From: Castor canadensis
Taxonomy: Eukaryota > Chordata > Mammalia > Rodentia > Castoridae
Direction: 5' to 3'
NCBI RefSeq assembly: GCF_047511655.1
Contig: NC_133397.1
Span: forward strand, 10,379,501 to 10,443,500
Length of the DNA: 64,000 nucleotides
This document shows positions 33,937 to 45,965 of this stretch, in pieces. The position numbers were made by a program, and so were the translations under genes. The first letter of the stretch is position 1. Every line of letters starts with the position of its first letter. Below the pieces are notes generated by a model that did no database searches, was not told where the DNA came from, and saw only the letters and a list, made by a program, of their open reading frames with translations.

Positions 33937-34318
33937 TAATATGGACTGAATTGTATCTCACCACACCCTGAAACCATATGCTAAAACCTTAACTCCCAAA
34001 GTGACGGGGTTTGGAGGTGGGGACTCACGGAGGTAACTAAGATTAAGTGAGTTTCTGTGAGTGGGACCTTAAATTGATAGACAGGTATCCTTGTGAATGA
34101 GGAAGTGAAGGTAGGGATGTGCAAATACAGAGGAAAAATTCCAGGGGACACAGCAAGGAGGTGGCCATCTGTTAGTTAGGAAGAGAGGTCTCTTCAGAAT
34201 TCACTGCTGCCAGCACCTGGACCTGAAGCTTCCACCTCCAGCACTAAGAAATGAATGTCTGCTGCTTAAGCCACATCATGTGTGGGATTTTGTTATGGCA
34301 GCCTAAACCAGCTGACAC
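33937..34318 (+). mobile_element. MLT1-type LTR (ERVL-MaLR), sense
   Basis: 'tggactgaattgtatctcac', 'atatgctaaaaccttaactc', 'gtgagtgggaccttaaattg', 'tatccttgtgaatgaggaag', 'tgccagcacctggacctgaa', 'gcttaagccacatcatgtgt' and 'gttatggcagcctaaaccag' cover the LTR from end to end. Confidence 0.85.
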
Positions 34319-34925
34319 AGGATCAGGGACCCCAGCCCCCGACTGTGCCCCTGAAGCATTGTCATAAAGTGATAGGGAAGGGGTGCAGCATCAATAAGAA
34401 GCTCTGAGGGGGGCTTGTCTCCACATGAGGATGGAGAGCAGAAGATGCTGACATGGCTTCGGGCTCTTTGGTGTAATGGGAAGGAGGCGGAAGTAGAACA
34501 GGTCAGGGAATGGCATAAAATCATGAGTTTGGGAGCATTAAACTTCCCCAAGGACAGCAAAGCTTGGTAGATAAGCAGGAATGTGTGGAAGTCAGGACAC
34601 TAGTGATAGCCAAGTTACTGTGGCACTCCAGGAAGATTCCTGTCACTCCTGATATGGTCTCCTGTGATTCTGGTTGCTTTGGTAGTACACTGGTGGTGTG
34701 TGAGCAATTTTGCACAGTTGGAATGTGAGTTTGCCTCTTCATATTTCTAGAGATGGAAGTCAGGAAATGATATTGTTATTTTTTCATAAAAGAACAAAGA
34801 AATAAAAAAAGGGGATCATAGGAATGAACGGTTTGTACATTAATTAACTACATGAACCCAGTGGCCCTTATGGTAATGGTTTATAATTCTTTGTATACCT
34901 TAATCCAAAAGCCAAAGGGACGATT
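34319..34925. other. Unassigned sequence between two LTRs
   Basis: No internal retroviral coding sequence is recognised, so the two LTRs are separate insertions. Confidence 0.45.
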
Positions 34926-34926
34926 A

Positions 34927-35228
34927 TGGTGTCTTGTGATGAAGGCTTGGTCTCCAGCTGGTAGAACTATTTTGGGAGGTAGTGGAGATGGGTTCTACCT
35001 GGAGGAAGTAGGTAACAGAGAGCACACAGGGAAGGTTTATACTTGGTCACCAGTCCATTCCCCTCTGTCTGCTTCCTGTCCACCATGAAGTGAGTAAATT
35101 CTACCATGTACTCTGTAATTTCTGCATCATTATTTTCCCCTGAAACTGTGATGCAAAATAAATCTTTTCTCTTTCAGGTTGTTCTGTCAGGTATTTGTCA
35201 CAGCAACAAAACTGTCTGAATGAGATAG
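34927..35228 (+). mobile_element. MaLR LTR (MST/MT/ORR1-like), sense
   Basis: 'ggcttggtctccagctggta', 'actattttgggaggtagtgg', 'gtctgcttcctgtccaccat' and 'tgtcacagcaacaaaactgt' are sense MaLR, with AATAAA at 35157-35162. The extreme 5' end is eroded. The 78-aa frame at 34852-35088 overlaps it. Confidence 0.8.
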
Positions 35229-36742
35229 ATCTTTTGAGCAGTTGCTTTAGAGAAATGGCTTATAATAACGAGACAACAGGGCATAATGGAGCCAGAAAAA
35301 TATTTTACAATAATAGTCAAACTCTTGTCCGTCTTTACTAACCAATAAGGTAATATTAGGGACTTTTTTGGGGTAATATTAGGGTCCTTGGAACCCTCTT
35401 TCCCCCCCTGCCCCGTCTGTAGTACTCTCTGTGCTAAAATTTATATCCTAAAGCACCAGCCATAATTTGGGTGTCTTTTACATACTCAAGAGACATTATT
35501 TTCCTCAATTCTATTCCAGGATTTTAGTGCCTTGTGTACCCTCTGTGGTTTCTTATTTACGTGAGCTCTCTCAGATGTCTTGCTTATTGCCATTACATTT
35601 CCAGGGAACAGGCAGTTCTGATCTTTCTTTTCCTTCTGGTATGACTGAATATTATTTATTATTTAGATTTATAAGCCAAACCTTTTGCAATAAAGTCACT
35701 TCAGGGCACACACAGAAGGTTAAAAGCTTTAGGTCAAATACACAGAACTATAAAAATAAACAGCTAGAGTACACAGTAGAAAGATTATTTAAAGAAAAGT
35801 GGTGATTTCAACATAGTGGCCCTTTCAGTGAAAGTCATTTGAAAAGATACAAAGATGAATGAATCCCATGGAGCTTTCTAGTTGTTTAATTAAGGAACTA
35901 GGGAAAATCACCCATCCCCCAGAATTTGCTTCAAAATTTTACTTAAGCCAAATAGGGCAGACAGCCAGACCTTAACCAATCCAAATGTTCATTCATGGTT
36001 CTCAAAACAGAGAAAAGAGAGAAAAACTCAAACATTCCAGGAAGCCAAGAGCAAACTCTTCTTGATGCTACCTCAGGTAGGTATGTTGGAAAAGTAGTGG
36101 GTTGCAGATGTCATCTGAAAAACAAATCAGGTGGGAAACTGGTTAAGTCTTTCTTAGTGCTCCTATGGGATCTGCTTCTTTGTGTGTCTTCCTTTCCCTA
36201 CAGAGACTTTGTCACAACATTTAAGATTTGATTTGGTTTTTGTTCACATGTCTGTGTCCTCTGCTGACTCTTAACTTCCTACAGAAGGGGCTTGCCCATA
36301 CTGTGCTCTTGACACTTTAGTCCTCCCTGAATGTTTACTACTTAACTGGACAAATGAATACTGGATATGGGCCCCAGAGATGCTTTCTGTACAGCTAAAA
36401 TTATTAAGCATGATGTTTGTATTTCAACTACCTACGAACCTTTGAAAACAGAAACTAGCTGAGGAGAGTTGAAAGAGCCAGAAATGTGGTTGTTTGCATT
36501 TTGACTTAACTGAGTGTCTGTGCTGAGCTTATAAGGTTTTAAAGATACATGCAGGGTTACGTCTGAGAATATTCCAGAGGCAGCCCATAGGGAACTATCA
36601 CATTATTCTGTGCCCCAAGTCCTAGAGTGGCCTGAGTTTCAGCTTTCCCACTTTCCACTGGTTAATTTGTTAGTTCCAGATATTCATTTAACAAAGGGTA
36701 GCATTCATAGGCCCTTACTGAGTGGAGAGATTGTACAAGGAG
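35229..36742. other. Unique sequence
   Basis: No repeat or exon is recognised. The 112-aa plus frame at 35467-35805 has no domain likeness. Confidence 0.5.
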
Positions 36743-36744
36743 GG

Positions 36745-36990
36745 GGAGAACAAGGTGGTTAACAGTGAGCCTTTCGAAGCCCACTGCCTAGGTTTCATCT
36801 TAGCTTCACGCTAACTGCCAATGATCTTGGATGAGTCACTCTGCATCTTAGATTCTGCTTGTGGAAAACAGGAGTAATATTAGTACATTTCATAAAGTTG
36901 TTTTAGGCATAAAATGGATAAATGGATTAGTGCAAAGCCTGGTGCTTGCTAAGTGCTCTATAAAATTTTGCTTTTATTATTATGTTTCTA
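36745..36990 (+). mobile_element. MIR SINE
   Basis: 'cactgcctaggtttcatctt', 'gatcttggatgagtcactct', 'ataaagttgttttaggcata' and 'aaagcctggtgcttgctaag' followed by 'tgctctataaa' match sense MIR. Confidence 0.75.
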
Positions 36991-37074
36991 CCTGCTTTTC
37001 TAATACTTTTGATGTTATTATTATTATAGCTTCACAATAATATTATAATCATTGTAAAACTGCCATACTTTTTA

Positions 37075-37290
37075 GAATCTCCTTGAGACAGTTGTTAGGT
37101 AATCAATATATAATATGTGTAGTCACTTAATGATGTTGGTGGCATTGTTTCTATTTTGCAGATAAGGAACTCTCTAGGTGAAAAGGTAAGCTATCCAGAC
37201 TATGGCACCAGTAACAGGAGAAATGGGACATGAGTTAGACCTGTCTAATCCCAGGCTTTCTGCCATAACCTGCTCCCTCTTCTCCACTGT
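37075..37290 (-). mobile_element. MIR SINE
   Basis: 'tttctattttgcagataagg', 'caggagaaatgggacatgag' and 'ccaggctttctgccataacc' match antisense MIR. Confidence 0.65.
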
Positions 37291-38278
37291 CTCGTGTTCT
37301 TTCTGAATCTTTAATGACTAGGTGCTGCAGCTCTTGAGTACTGGTTTAAGGCTATCGACCTGTACCCATTTCTTGATGGGACCCACTGGAGGGAAGGCAG
37401 CCATGCCAACACCTTAATTTCAGATTTATGGCTTTTTGAACCACAAGAAAAAAAAAACTGAAATTTTAAGCTTCTGGTAATTTTCTACAGTAGCCACAGG
37501 AAGGTAATACAGAGGGGCTGGGATGAAGAAGGCAAGATAGCATTTGAATCCTAGTGTGTAAATTGGGAGGGCTGCACATGGACACCTGCCTGTGAGTAGG
37601 ACAGACATGCAATGAGAAGCAGATAGGCTACACAGAAGCAAAGAGAAAATGCAGGGCTTGCGTTGGGGCAAGGAGCCATCTTCAAGTGCAAAGTGCAAAG
37701 TCTATGAAGACCAGTAGTGGAAGATGCAGGTGGAAAAAAAAATTGGATGAGCAAAGTGAAGACTGAATGTTTGCCAGATATGTACAGATCTTGTGTTATT
37801 AATTTTTTCTTACAGACCATGAAAATCTATTGTATATTTTTCAAAGAAGAGATATGATTAAATTCTCTTATATATTTAATTGATTGGCTGGTTAGTACCC
37901 AGTGGGAAGAAGGTCAAAGAAGGTCAAAGACTTCTAACAGCTATGCAAGATCAAGACCATTGAGCCCATGCTAGGAGGATGTTATCTTATACTTGATATA
38001 CAGTCAAAGCTAGGCCCATGGCATTTCTTTCTATTTCAAAGAAACATTGTTTTAACAAAGCAGTGAGATTCTCACAATTGTCTAAAACCTTCATATTTCC
38101 ATACACATTACCTCCTTTGGCACTTCTATCTCTGAGTCATAGATAAATCCACCTTCATTTTGTAATTGAAAACATTTACGCAAGTGTTTCTTAGCTATAT
38201 ACTTTGAGACCATAAATTCTAACAATGTCAGGTTGGAATTGAGTCCAAGACTCATGTTTAGTTCTTTTTCTTTTTTGG
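37291..38278. other. Unique sequence with a DR4 motif
   Basis: No repeat is recognised. It contains the DR4 element listed separately. The opposing small frames at 37426-37820 are unsupported. Confidence 0.5.
37911..37926 (+). promoter_or_regulatory. Perfect DR4 nuclear-receptor motif
   Basis: Two exact AGGTCA half-sites in direct orientation are separated by AAGA, a four-base spacer. DR4 is the classical element for TR/RXR and LXR/RXR heterodimers. The pair arises from a tandem 10-bp duplication (aggtcaaaga twice), so it may be chance. No promoter context is visible. Confidence 0.4.
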
Positions 38279-38279
38279 A

Positions 38280-38475
38280 TGAAACACGAATAATGATACA
38301 CTAGTCATCATTTGCTGAGCTCAAGTTGTTCTGATGAGCCTGAGAAACTGTGCTCAACAGTCTGCATGCATTAGCATATTTTGATACTCCTAGCATCAGT
38401 TTTATCCTATAAATGAAGGGACCAAAGTTAAGGGATAAATGAGTTCATACAGGATCACAGGTTATCTGGGAATAA
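38280..38475 (-). mobile_element. MIR SINE
   Basis: 'tcatttgctgagctcaagtt', 'ttttatcctataaatgaagg' and 'gaccaaagttaagggataaa' followed by 'caggatcacaggt' match antisense MIR. Confidence 0.6.
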
Positions 38476-39698
38476 ACAATGTATCTCTAACCTATGGGAT
38501 TGTAGATTTCTAATTGCAGTTGTTGGCTAGATTGAAAAACCAAGAGCAGACCAGAGTTCTCTGAAGTCAGTGGCTCCCTGTTTTTGGGTTAGCCATGTAA
38601 GCATATGTACTTCTCTAGAGCCCTGGGAATCCGTAGAGAACTTACTTCATGCAGTTTGGGCCAGCTATGCAGAAAGGAAAAAAAATGCTGTGGAACTCAA
38701 TACAGACCTTTTATCTTGGGCTTGCCTCTTACACTTTTTCCATTTATCTCACCACTTATCAGCAGACATTTGAGATTAGAGAGCATGAAATCCCTTTGAA
38801 AATAATTACCTGACCCGATTATCTTAAGACTTGCAGACTGCTAGGCATTTTTCTGAGTAGTGGTGGGTGGGATAATCGGCCCCTATGTTACTAATGTTAT
38901 TCTGTTAGGAATAATAAGACCCAAACAGCAGTCTTTATTCCTCTGCTGAAACATTAGTCATCCCAAGAAATGAACTCAAAACATGAAGCCCTTTGCCTGA
39001 CAACAGTGTGGGCTGTGGAATTATTTGGTGGGTGAACCTGAAAGTGGAGCTAATGCTTGTATGAATCAATCTTTGATTGTGAGAAAACATTGGATTCTTT
39101 CTGAAAAACCACCGTAAGGTTAAAAGAAAGACCCTCCATGAACGTCATGGTTCTCAGCTTGGAGAAAGGGTGGACTGTAGAAAAATGATTGCCGAAAGAT
39201 CAGAGGGCATGTATTAAAAACACACAACAGCACACACCCTTTCTACTTCGCACCACCCAGCCCTTTCACCACTGAGGACTTCTTCCCAGGAGGAAGTCTA
39301 ACCATGCCCTACGTAAAGAAATCTGAACCAGAATGAAAGGCCACCCCCAAAGCCAGGAGCATTCCTCTTCCTCCTCCCTTTCCTCCTCTGTCATCCTCTT
39401 CCTTCCTTTATGGACTTTTATTTTTAAGTAATCACTTGCCCTTGTCTCCACCCCTAACCGCTGATGACCTTTCAACTCTTTGCTATCTCTATGTAATAAT
39501 AGGAATCAGATTCAATTAATCAAATCGTTGCTGCCTTTTCCAAAATATCCTACAATCTCAGATTTGATTTCTTCTTTCTTTAAGAATTGCATGAGAAATT
39601 GTACTAGTTTTAGGAGACAATATTTTCCCATCATCCCTCCAAATTTGTTATTTCTACTGCAGTGTATTGTTGCCAGAGAAGTAGTTAATGCAATTTTT
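38476..39698. other. Unique sequence with a pyrimidine-rich patch
   Basis: A CT-rich run lies at 39360-39412. No other feature is recognised. The last 200 bases may already be degraded L1. Confidence 0.45.
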
Positions 39699-39699
39699 A

Positions 39700-40150
39700 A
39701 CTATGTTCAAGTTTTTATGTGGACACAACTTTCATTATTTTAGGATAAATACCTGGAAGAATATTCAGATTTGATGTTAAATTTATATGTAGTTCTTTAA
39801 GGAATTGTCAAACTATTTGCCGACGTAGCTATAACCCTTTTCCAGTCCCATCGGAACTGTGTGCAGTTTATTTGTATCCTCACCAGCATTTGGTGTTTTA
39901 GCTGTTTGTAAGGAATAGAAACATGAAGTATTTTGTTTTTAATTTGCATTTTGCAATGAATTTTCTGTTGAGTAGTGATGTTGAATGTTACATGCTTATT
40001 TGTCATCCATCTATACCCTTTGATAAATGTCTGTGGAGTTTGCATATTTTTTAATTGAATTTTGTTTTTTACTTTTGCATTTTGAGAGTTGTTTATGTAT
40101 TCTAGACTCAAGTCCTTTGTCAGGCATGTAATTCACAACATCTACTTTTT
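39700..40150 (-). mobile_element. L1 3'-UTR fragment, antisense
   Basis: 'ggataaatacctggaagaat', 'ctcaccagcatttggtgttt', 'gtttttaatttgcattttgc', 'gttgtttatgtattctagac' and 'tcaagtcctttgtcaggcat' are the standard antisense L1M 3'-UTR order. Confidence 0.8.
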
Positions 40151-40181
40151 GAAGAGAGAAAAGAGAAGCAAATCAAATTCA

Positions 40182-40242
40182 GTCTCTCTGTCTCTCCCTC
40201 CCTCCCTCTCTGTCTTACTGTCTGTCTGTCTGTCTGTCTCTT
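40182..40242. repeat. CT-rich tract with (TGTC)n
   Basis: TCTC and CCTC units pass into about five TGTC units. Confidence 0.85.
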
Positions 40243-40952
40243 CTTATCAGGAAAATGCTATTTCTTTTCCGATCCAGAGTTAGCACAGTGCTTTATGTTA
40301 CTAGATAGCACACGTGGATGCCCAGTATTGGAATTTTCACAAGTAAGTTGATGAATTTGGAGCAGAATCTAAATATCATTGCTTTTTTCATTTTCAGTGA
40401 GTGAAGTGCATGAAGTTTTCTTTTCTTTACATTGTAACTAGACAAGGATGATTGGACAATTGGTGACCTTTGTGGACCTTTGAGTTTTTTGAGACATAAT
40501 AGCCACAAGAAAGAATTATAAGTTATACCTCCATCAATGGGACTTATGATCTTCTTGATATTGTAGTGCAGTAACTTTCTGCTCTATTTAAGTCCCCTTA
40601 CCTGCCCCCCCCCAAAAAAAACCAGACCTAGCTGTAACAATGTGGGCCTTCTTGGTGTAGTAACAATAGGCCATACAGGTGGTTTCTAGTCCTTCTAACA
40701 CTTGCTTAAGACAATTGGAAAGAATGTTTCTGGGAGGAGTTGAAAGCTATGTTTTCCACCATTGATTCCTGGGGTAAGACTATCCCTCTTGTAGGGGGGT
40801 TAGAAAGAGAGTAGCCTGTGTTATATTGGTTAAAAATGGAAAATTGGGCAGCTGGCTGATGGAACAGAATTACACAGGAATTGTGAGAATTTTGAGCAAT
40901 GAGGATTTCGTTTACTTTAAACTCCATGCAGGAAGTCATGTCTCCTTTTCAA
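40243..40952. other. Unassigned sequence with a C/A homopolymer junction
   Basis: A C run passes directly into an A run near 40605-40621. The rest is unassigned. Confidence 0.45.
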
Positions 40953-40954
40953 AG

Positions 40955-41425
40955 TGGTGAAATATTTCAAACATAGAAAAGTATAGAAAATAATATAAAA
41001 GGTACCCATTTACCCACAGGACCATCATGAGCCCCTATCTCTGTGTGAAGTAGAAAAAGGCTTGCTTTTTCATGCAGAAGCAAGTCTACAGAGGGGACCA
41101 TGGCTTGGCAGTCCTGCCTGGGCTGGGCCTGTGTGTCAAGTGTGGTTCAGCAGCCACAGGTAGAGGTGATCAGGGCCAAAATAGAACAGAAGTGAACATT
41201 TACCATGTTTGTGTCAGAATTTGGTTTTTATGCCCAAACCTAAGGAGTATGGCCTGAGCCTAACCACTTTCTTCCTCACCTCTTCCCCTCTACAAGTAAC
41301 CACAATCCTCATATTTTTTTGCTTAATCATTCCCATAAAATACTACTGGGTTCCATGATTAAAATTTACACAATTTCATGCCACATATTTTTACCATGGT
41401 ATAGCTACTTTTTAAAGCTTATTCT
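40955..41425 (-). mobile_element. Probable L1 3'-UTR fragments, antisense
   Basis: 'tttcaaacatagaaaagtat' and 'agaaaataatataaaaggta' followed by 'cccatttacccacag' match old antisense L1 tails. 'caagtaaccacaatcctcat' continues the same order after an unassigned 200-bp insert (41060-41260). Confidence 0.5.
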
Positions 41426-41559
41426 ACTTGTTATAAAATTTCACTAACATATAAAGCGGTAAGGTAAGGATGATAAGAAGTTAACTCTCACATTTATTTC
41501 TTAGCACGTGATAGCTCTAGATCCTTTGGTCTTACTATTGCATCTAATCCTGCCATCTT

Positions 41560-42520
41560 TCTTCCAGTGTTTTGAGTGTCTGTACGTTGTGTCTAGGTGT
41601 TTGTACTTCTGTGAGTGCTGCTTATATCTGGGAATGCATGATGTTTTATCACTTTTGAAAAATATTCAATCAGAATCTCTTTAAATATTGCTTCCTTTCC
41701 CTTCCTTTCATTGCTTTCTTCTTCTAGTAGTGCATTTTGAAATTTATCATTTCATCCTCCTTTGATGACTCCTTTATATTGACCATACTCTTATCATTGC
41801 TGACTTTATTCTGGGAGCATTAATCAAACATGTTTTTCATTTCACTGATATCTTATTCAGATAATTTAATATGTTCCTCATCTGACCAATGAATTTTTAA
41901 TTTTAAGGAAAATACATTTATTTGTGGAAGTTCTATTTTTCTCTGCCAAATTACCTTTGTGTGTGTGTCTTTTTTCCCTTAATTTCCCAGTTTGATTGCA
42001 AATCATTTGCCTCAGTTACTTATTATACTGACTAATGTCCTTAGGTTTATTGCAATCCTCATGTTTGTATTTGCTGCCTTATGCTTAAGACAGACTATTT
42101 CCTCACTCATTTTGTAATTTTTACTTGTGAGCTCAAATTAATAAGGCCTCTCTCTGCCCAATCGTCTAAGCCAGTGGGAATCCTATGTAACCTGTGTGGC
42201 TGAAGTCCTTTCAAAGTTTTTTGCATTTATTATTGTTTTGTGACTTAGGCAGTGTAGACGTAGTGTCCTAAGCCATGTAAGCTGCAGTAGAGACAGAAAA
42301 GTTTCCCTTCTAATTCACAGGTCAGAGAGATATTTATTTTCTGATTTACTTCTCACTCAGGGTGACATTTTGGGGGTACTAGCAATGTTTTTCTTCATAT
42401 CTCTTTGCTTATTTGGGACCAAGACCTTATCTTTAAGTCTTGTGTGTCTGTGAACACTCAATAGTCTTTCTGGATTTAGTAAATTCACTCAGGTCAGCTG
42501 AATCATGCATTCAGACATTT
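41560..42520 (-). mobile_element. L1M/HAL1 5'-region fragment, antisense
   Basis: 'aatctctttaaatattgctt', 'catgtttttcatttcactga' and 'taatatgttcctcatctgac', then 'ttgtggaagttctatttttc' and 'ttgcctcagttacttattat', resemble antisense L1M 5'-UTR and ORF1 or HAL1 segments. Divergence is high. Confidence 0.5.
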
Positions 42521-42597
42521 CCAACTTTGTTTTCAAGGTCTTATTAATTTAAAGATATATTGTTTCTGTTGTTTTCTGTCAGCTTTTAGGGAAGTCT

Positions 42598-42665
42598 CTT
42601 CTTCTCCCTCTTCCTCCTTCTTTTTCTTCTCCTTATCTTCCTCTTCCTTCTCTTCTTCTTCTAAC
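42598..42665. repeat. (CTTCTC)n pyrimidine tract
   Basis: A purine-poor run of CTT/CTC units. Confidence 0.85.
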
Positions 42666-42703
42666 ATTCTTTCTATGGACCTATTATCTGTCTATGATTT
42701 GTG

Positions 42704-42792
42704 AATCTATCTATTTATCTATCTATCTATCTTTCTATCTGTCATCTATCTATCTAAATTTTTTTCTATCCATCTGTCTATCTAGCTATCAT
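42704..42792. repeat. (ATCT)n imperfect microsatellite
   Basis: Repeated ATCT units with CTTT, GTC and CC interruptions. Confidence 0.9.
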
Positions 42793-43042
42793 CTGGGCAC
42801 TTAACCTCTTTCAGTATTTTAATTTTTCTTTCCTGTGCTGAATGAGTTTCCCTTGGGAGGAAAAAAAATTGCAAAAAGTCCGTTTTCCCTCTAGGGTTTT
42901 TTTAGTTTTTCAATTTTAAATGTCAACCTGTTTTTTAGTTCTGGAATAAGAGATTGGGAAGGTTTAGGTACACAGACATAGACACATAGAGTACAGGGGC
43001 ACCTGACGGTCCTTACTGGAGGAAGGGAGAAACAAGGTAAGA
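42793..43042. other. Unassigned sequence
   Basis: Nothing recognised. Confidence 0.5.
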
Positions 43043-43044
43043 AA

Positions 43045-43225
43045 GAGTAGTTCTAGGAGTCACAGACATTTTCCACTGATGACTAGCTGTGTGATTTAGG
43101 CAAGTTATTTAAATTCTCTCATTTTTGGCCTCCACATAAATATAGGGCATTATAATCAAACTTATTTTGCAGAGTTGTCATGGGGATTGTATACTGTGTG
43201 CTTAATGGTACTGCCTATAAGAACT
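43045..43225 (+). mobile_element. MIR SINE
   Basis: 'gatgactagctgtgtgattt', 'aggcaagttatttaaattct' and 'agagttgtcatggggattgt' match sense MIR. Confidence 0.75.
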
Positions 43226-44588
43226 GAATATTGAATATTGAAATTTGACATAAACAGGGATGTTTAGGAATGTCTTTTGGGAAAAGATCTCTTTACTAAT
43301 AATGGGATTATATTAAGATCCTGTTTTGAAACAGAGCCAAATAACCTCGTTATACTTCCTTGTCTAATGTCTGAGGCTACAAACCATATTCATTTTTTGA
43401 AGAGAATGAGGAAGAAGTACATTGACAAACCCTCCTGCTTTGTTTCTTTGATGTACTTAGTTTGTGAAATTTGTAATTATTCTATGAACTGTTTCTAAAC
43501 TTCCATATAATAAAGTTTACTCACTCTATATCCCTTAATTAGTGGATGTGGTTAGGATTGAGGGGTTTTCTGATCTCACGTAATTCCGTTGAAATCTCCA
43601 AAGAACACTGAGGTTCATAGCAACAATCTATTTTTTAGCTTTCCCAGTTCCATTAGAGTGCAGAATTTCTGAAGGTGCCCTATAATTAACTATCATTTGT
43701 ATATCGAAAATAATCAGGTGCATATTATTTATAGGAAAAGAATCCAGAGATTAGAAAAACAATCCATTTGTTAAAGAATCAATAACACAGGAACATTTAG
43801 ATAAACTCAGAATCCTCTGGGCTTGACATCTGTGCATCATGAATGGATGCTCAACATTTTCTGTGCTTCTCTCTAAACTATGTGCATCTCTTAGAAATAT
43901 ACAGTGTGTAAAGTGAGAATATATACGCCTTAAGGAAAAATGCTTTATTTTGCTTAATCTGTAACTTCTTAAGTCATGGAATAATTTTTAGCACATAATG
44001 CATTTTCACACTTCCCAGAAATATTTTTATTAGATGTTCAGGAAGGGTTTAGGCTAGACAGATACCATCTTACCGTGCATATTTTACATTCAAAATAGTA
44101 GAATATCATTAATGGGAATGTTAGAAATGTAAACCACATGGAGGACAAAATGAAGTCTACTATAAAAAATAAGCATCAACTTCCTAAAATTTCCTGTGCT
44201 AATAAATGTATTAACTTCCATATATTTTTACAAGTTACAACACTCATGGAATAGGCTGAAGTGGGGTAAGAATCATGATGATTTATGAAAATCTAGAATT
44301 CAATGTAAACCAATTTTATTACTTGCAGTCCTTGGTAATCACAGTGCAAATAAAAGCAGCATTAAGAGAATATTTTTCACCTAAGCAAACAATAATAAAA
44401 TACAACAACCCAAATTCTGGGGTGATCGTAGCAAAAGATTGCAAATGTCATTGTAAATTTGTTCAACCATGTTACAAAGCAAGAGTGCAGGGTATTGAGT
44501 CCATTAAAAATGTCCATTATAATATATGTACTATTTAATTATAAAATTTCATTTGAGAATTTAAGAAATACCCAAAGAAAAATATTGG
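43226..44588. other. AT-rich unique sequence
   Basis: No repeat or gene is recognised. The 73-aa and 87-aa plus frames (43277-43498 and 44275-44538) have no domain likeness. Confidence 0.5.
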
Positions 44589-44599
44589 ACAGATAAAAG

Positions 44600-44808
44600 T
44601 TTGTTTGTTTGTTTGTTTGTTTTTTGCAGTACTGGGGCTTGAACTCAGGGCCTTCACCTTGAGCCACTCTACCAGCTCAATTTTTTGGACAAGGTTTTTT
44701 GAGATAGGTTCTCATGAACTGTTTGCCCTGGCTGGGTTAGAACTGAGATCCTCCTGATCTCTGCCTCCTGAGTAGCTAGGATTACAGGCGTGAGCCACCA
44801 GTGCCAGG
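44600..44808 (-). mobile_element. Composite B1-like + tRNA-like SINE, antisense
   Basis: It starts with (GTTT)n (the tail on the minus strand). 'gtactggggcttgaactcag' and 'ggccttcaccttgagccact' form the antisense tRNA-like unit. 'tgatctctgcctcctgagta' and 'gctaggattacaggcgtgag' form the antisense B1-like unit, ending 'ccaccagtgccagg'. The direct repeat cagataaa[a/g]g lies at 44590-44599 and 44809-44818. This is the best preserved copy and the main clue to the rodent lineage. Confidence 0.92.
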
Positions 44809-44818
44809 CAGATAAAGG

Positions 44819-45390
44819 TATTTCTGGTAGTGGGAGGGGAAACATAGTAGATTAAATTTTTTAAGACTTGGCTTGAGTCCTGTTTCTTTTACCTGACCCC
44901 TCCATTTCATTTTTTTCTCCAGAATATTTATCAAATGGCATCAAATTTGAATCATTAATAGTCAGGGAAGGGCTAACAAATTATTATTATTCTTTTAAGC
45001 TATATGACTATATGAAATCATGAAAATTATTTTACAAACATGGAATATTAAGTGGTGAAAGTAGATAAAAAGTGTCTCTTCATTGTGATTGCAAATTCCT
45101 GAACGAAGAAAGAGTGTGGGAAAAAGATAATGTGTCACAGTAAGAGGAAGAGATTTAAAGATTTATTTACTTAAGAATTTTCCTTAATAGTCTGTGATAT
45201 TTTCATATGAATATGTTAAAATAAAAACACAATTTGAGTATAACTTTAACTGCGTAATTGAATGGTGGAATATCGGTATGTGTCTATATATTCTGACTTG
45301 TTAATATCCTGACATAAGACACGCAGACAGGGTATCTGAGCACCTGTGATTTGGACAGGCATTTCTTATGTGTTCTTATTTTCACAAATT

Positions 45391-45395
<5 letters not shown>
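44819..45395. other. AT-rich unassigned sequence
   Basis: Nothing recognised. Confidence 0.5.

Positions 45396-45421
<26 letters not shown>
45396..45421. repeat. (CA)n microsatellite
   Basis: Thirteen CA units. Confidence 0.95.
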
Positions 45422-45422
<1 letters not shown>

Positions 45423-45612
45423 TCCTTTTTAAAAAGCAGTACCCTATTTTTTCTTAATCAATACACCTTTACTCCTTAACAATCTTAAGTAGTAATTCAA
45501 AAGGCCATTTACAACTGGATTCCACCCTATTTGTCCTATTTAGAATCTACTCGATATTTATTTCTCCAGGATTTTTAAACTATTCGCTATTCTGTAATTA
45601 TGATATCATTAC
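45422..45612. other. Unassigned sequence
   Basis: Nothing recognised. Confidence 0.5.
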
Positions 45613-45614
45613 TC

Positions 45615-45965
45615 ATGGCCCAGTGCCTTGTTCAAATTGCTTCCCTTGACTGGTAAGACCTTCCTTTTATTTCCAGTGTGAACCCTTCTGACTCTCTCTG
45701 GTCAATTCTCTAACTGATGGGGTATTCTTCATGTTGTAGACCTAGTTCAAATGATACTCCACAACTTTCTCAGACTCCTAATGCAGTTACTTCTTTCTCT
45801 TTACATGCAGACTGCACCTTTCTCACCTCTCGAAGAGTTTATAAAAGCAATCTCTGTCCCCTTTACCATGGACTCCCTGAAGAGAAAGACTTTGCCTTTC
45901 TTATTTCACTATTGCTAGTATCTAGCAAGTGCCTTGGTAAGTGTTGATTATAAAAATGAATCCAT
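45615..45965 (+). mobile_element. L2 LINE 3' end
   Basis: 'ctagttcaaatgatactcca' matches the region around L2 'tcaaatgtcacctcc'. 'ccatggactccctgaagaga' and 'aagactttgcctttcttatt', then 'gctagtatctagcaagtgcc' and 'ttggtaagtg', follow the L2 3' terminus. The 76-aa frame at 45717-45947 is a by-product. Confidence 0.65.

Noticed and set aside
33937..35228. Possible provirus with two LTRs
   Set aside because: The LTRs belong to different families (MLT1 and MST/MT-like) and no gag, pol or env sequence lies between them.
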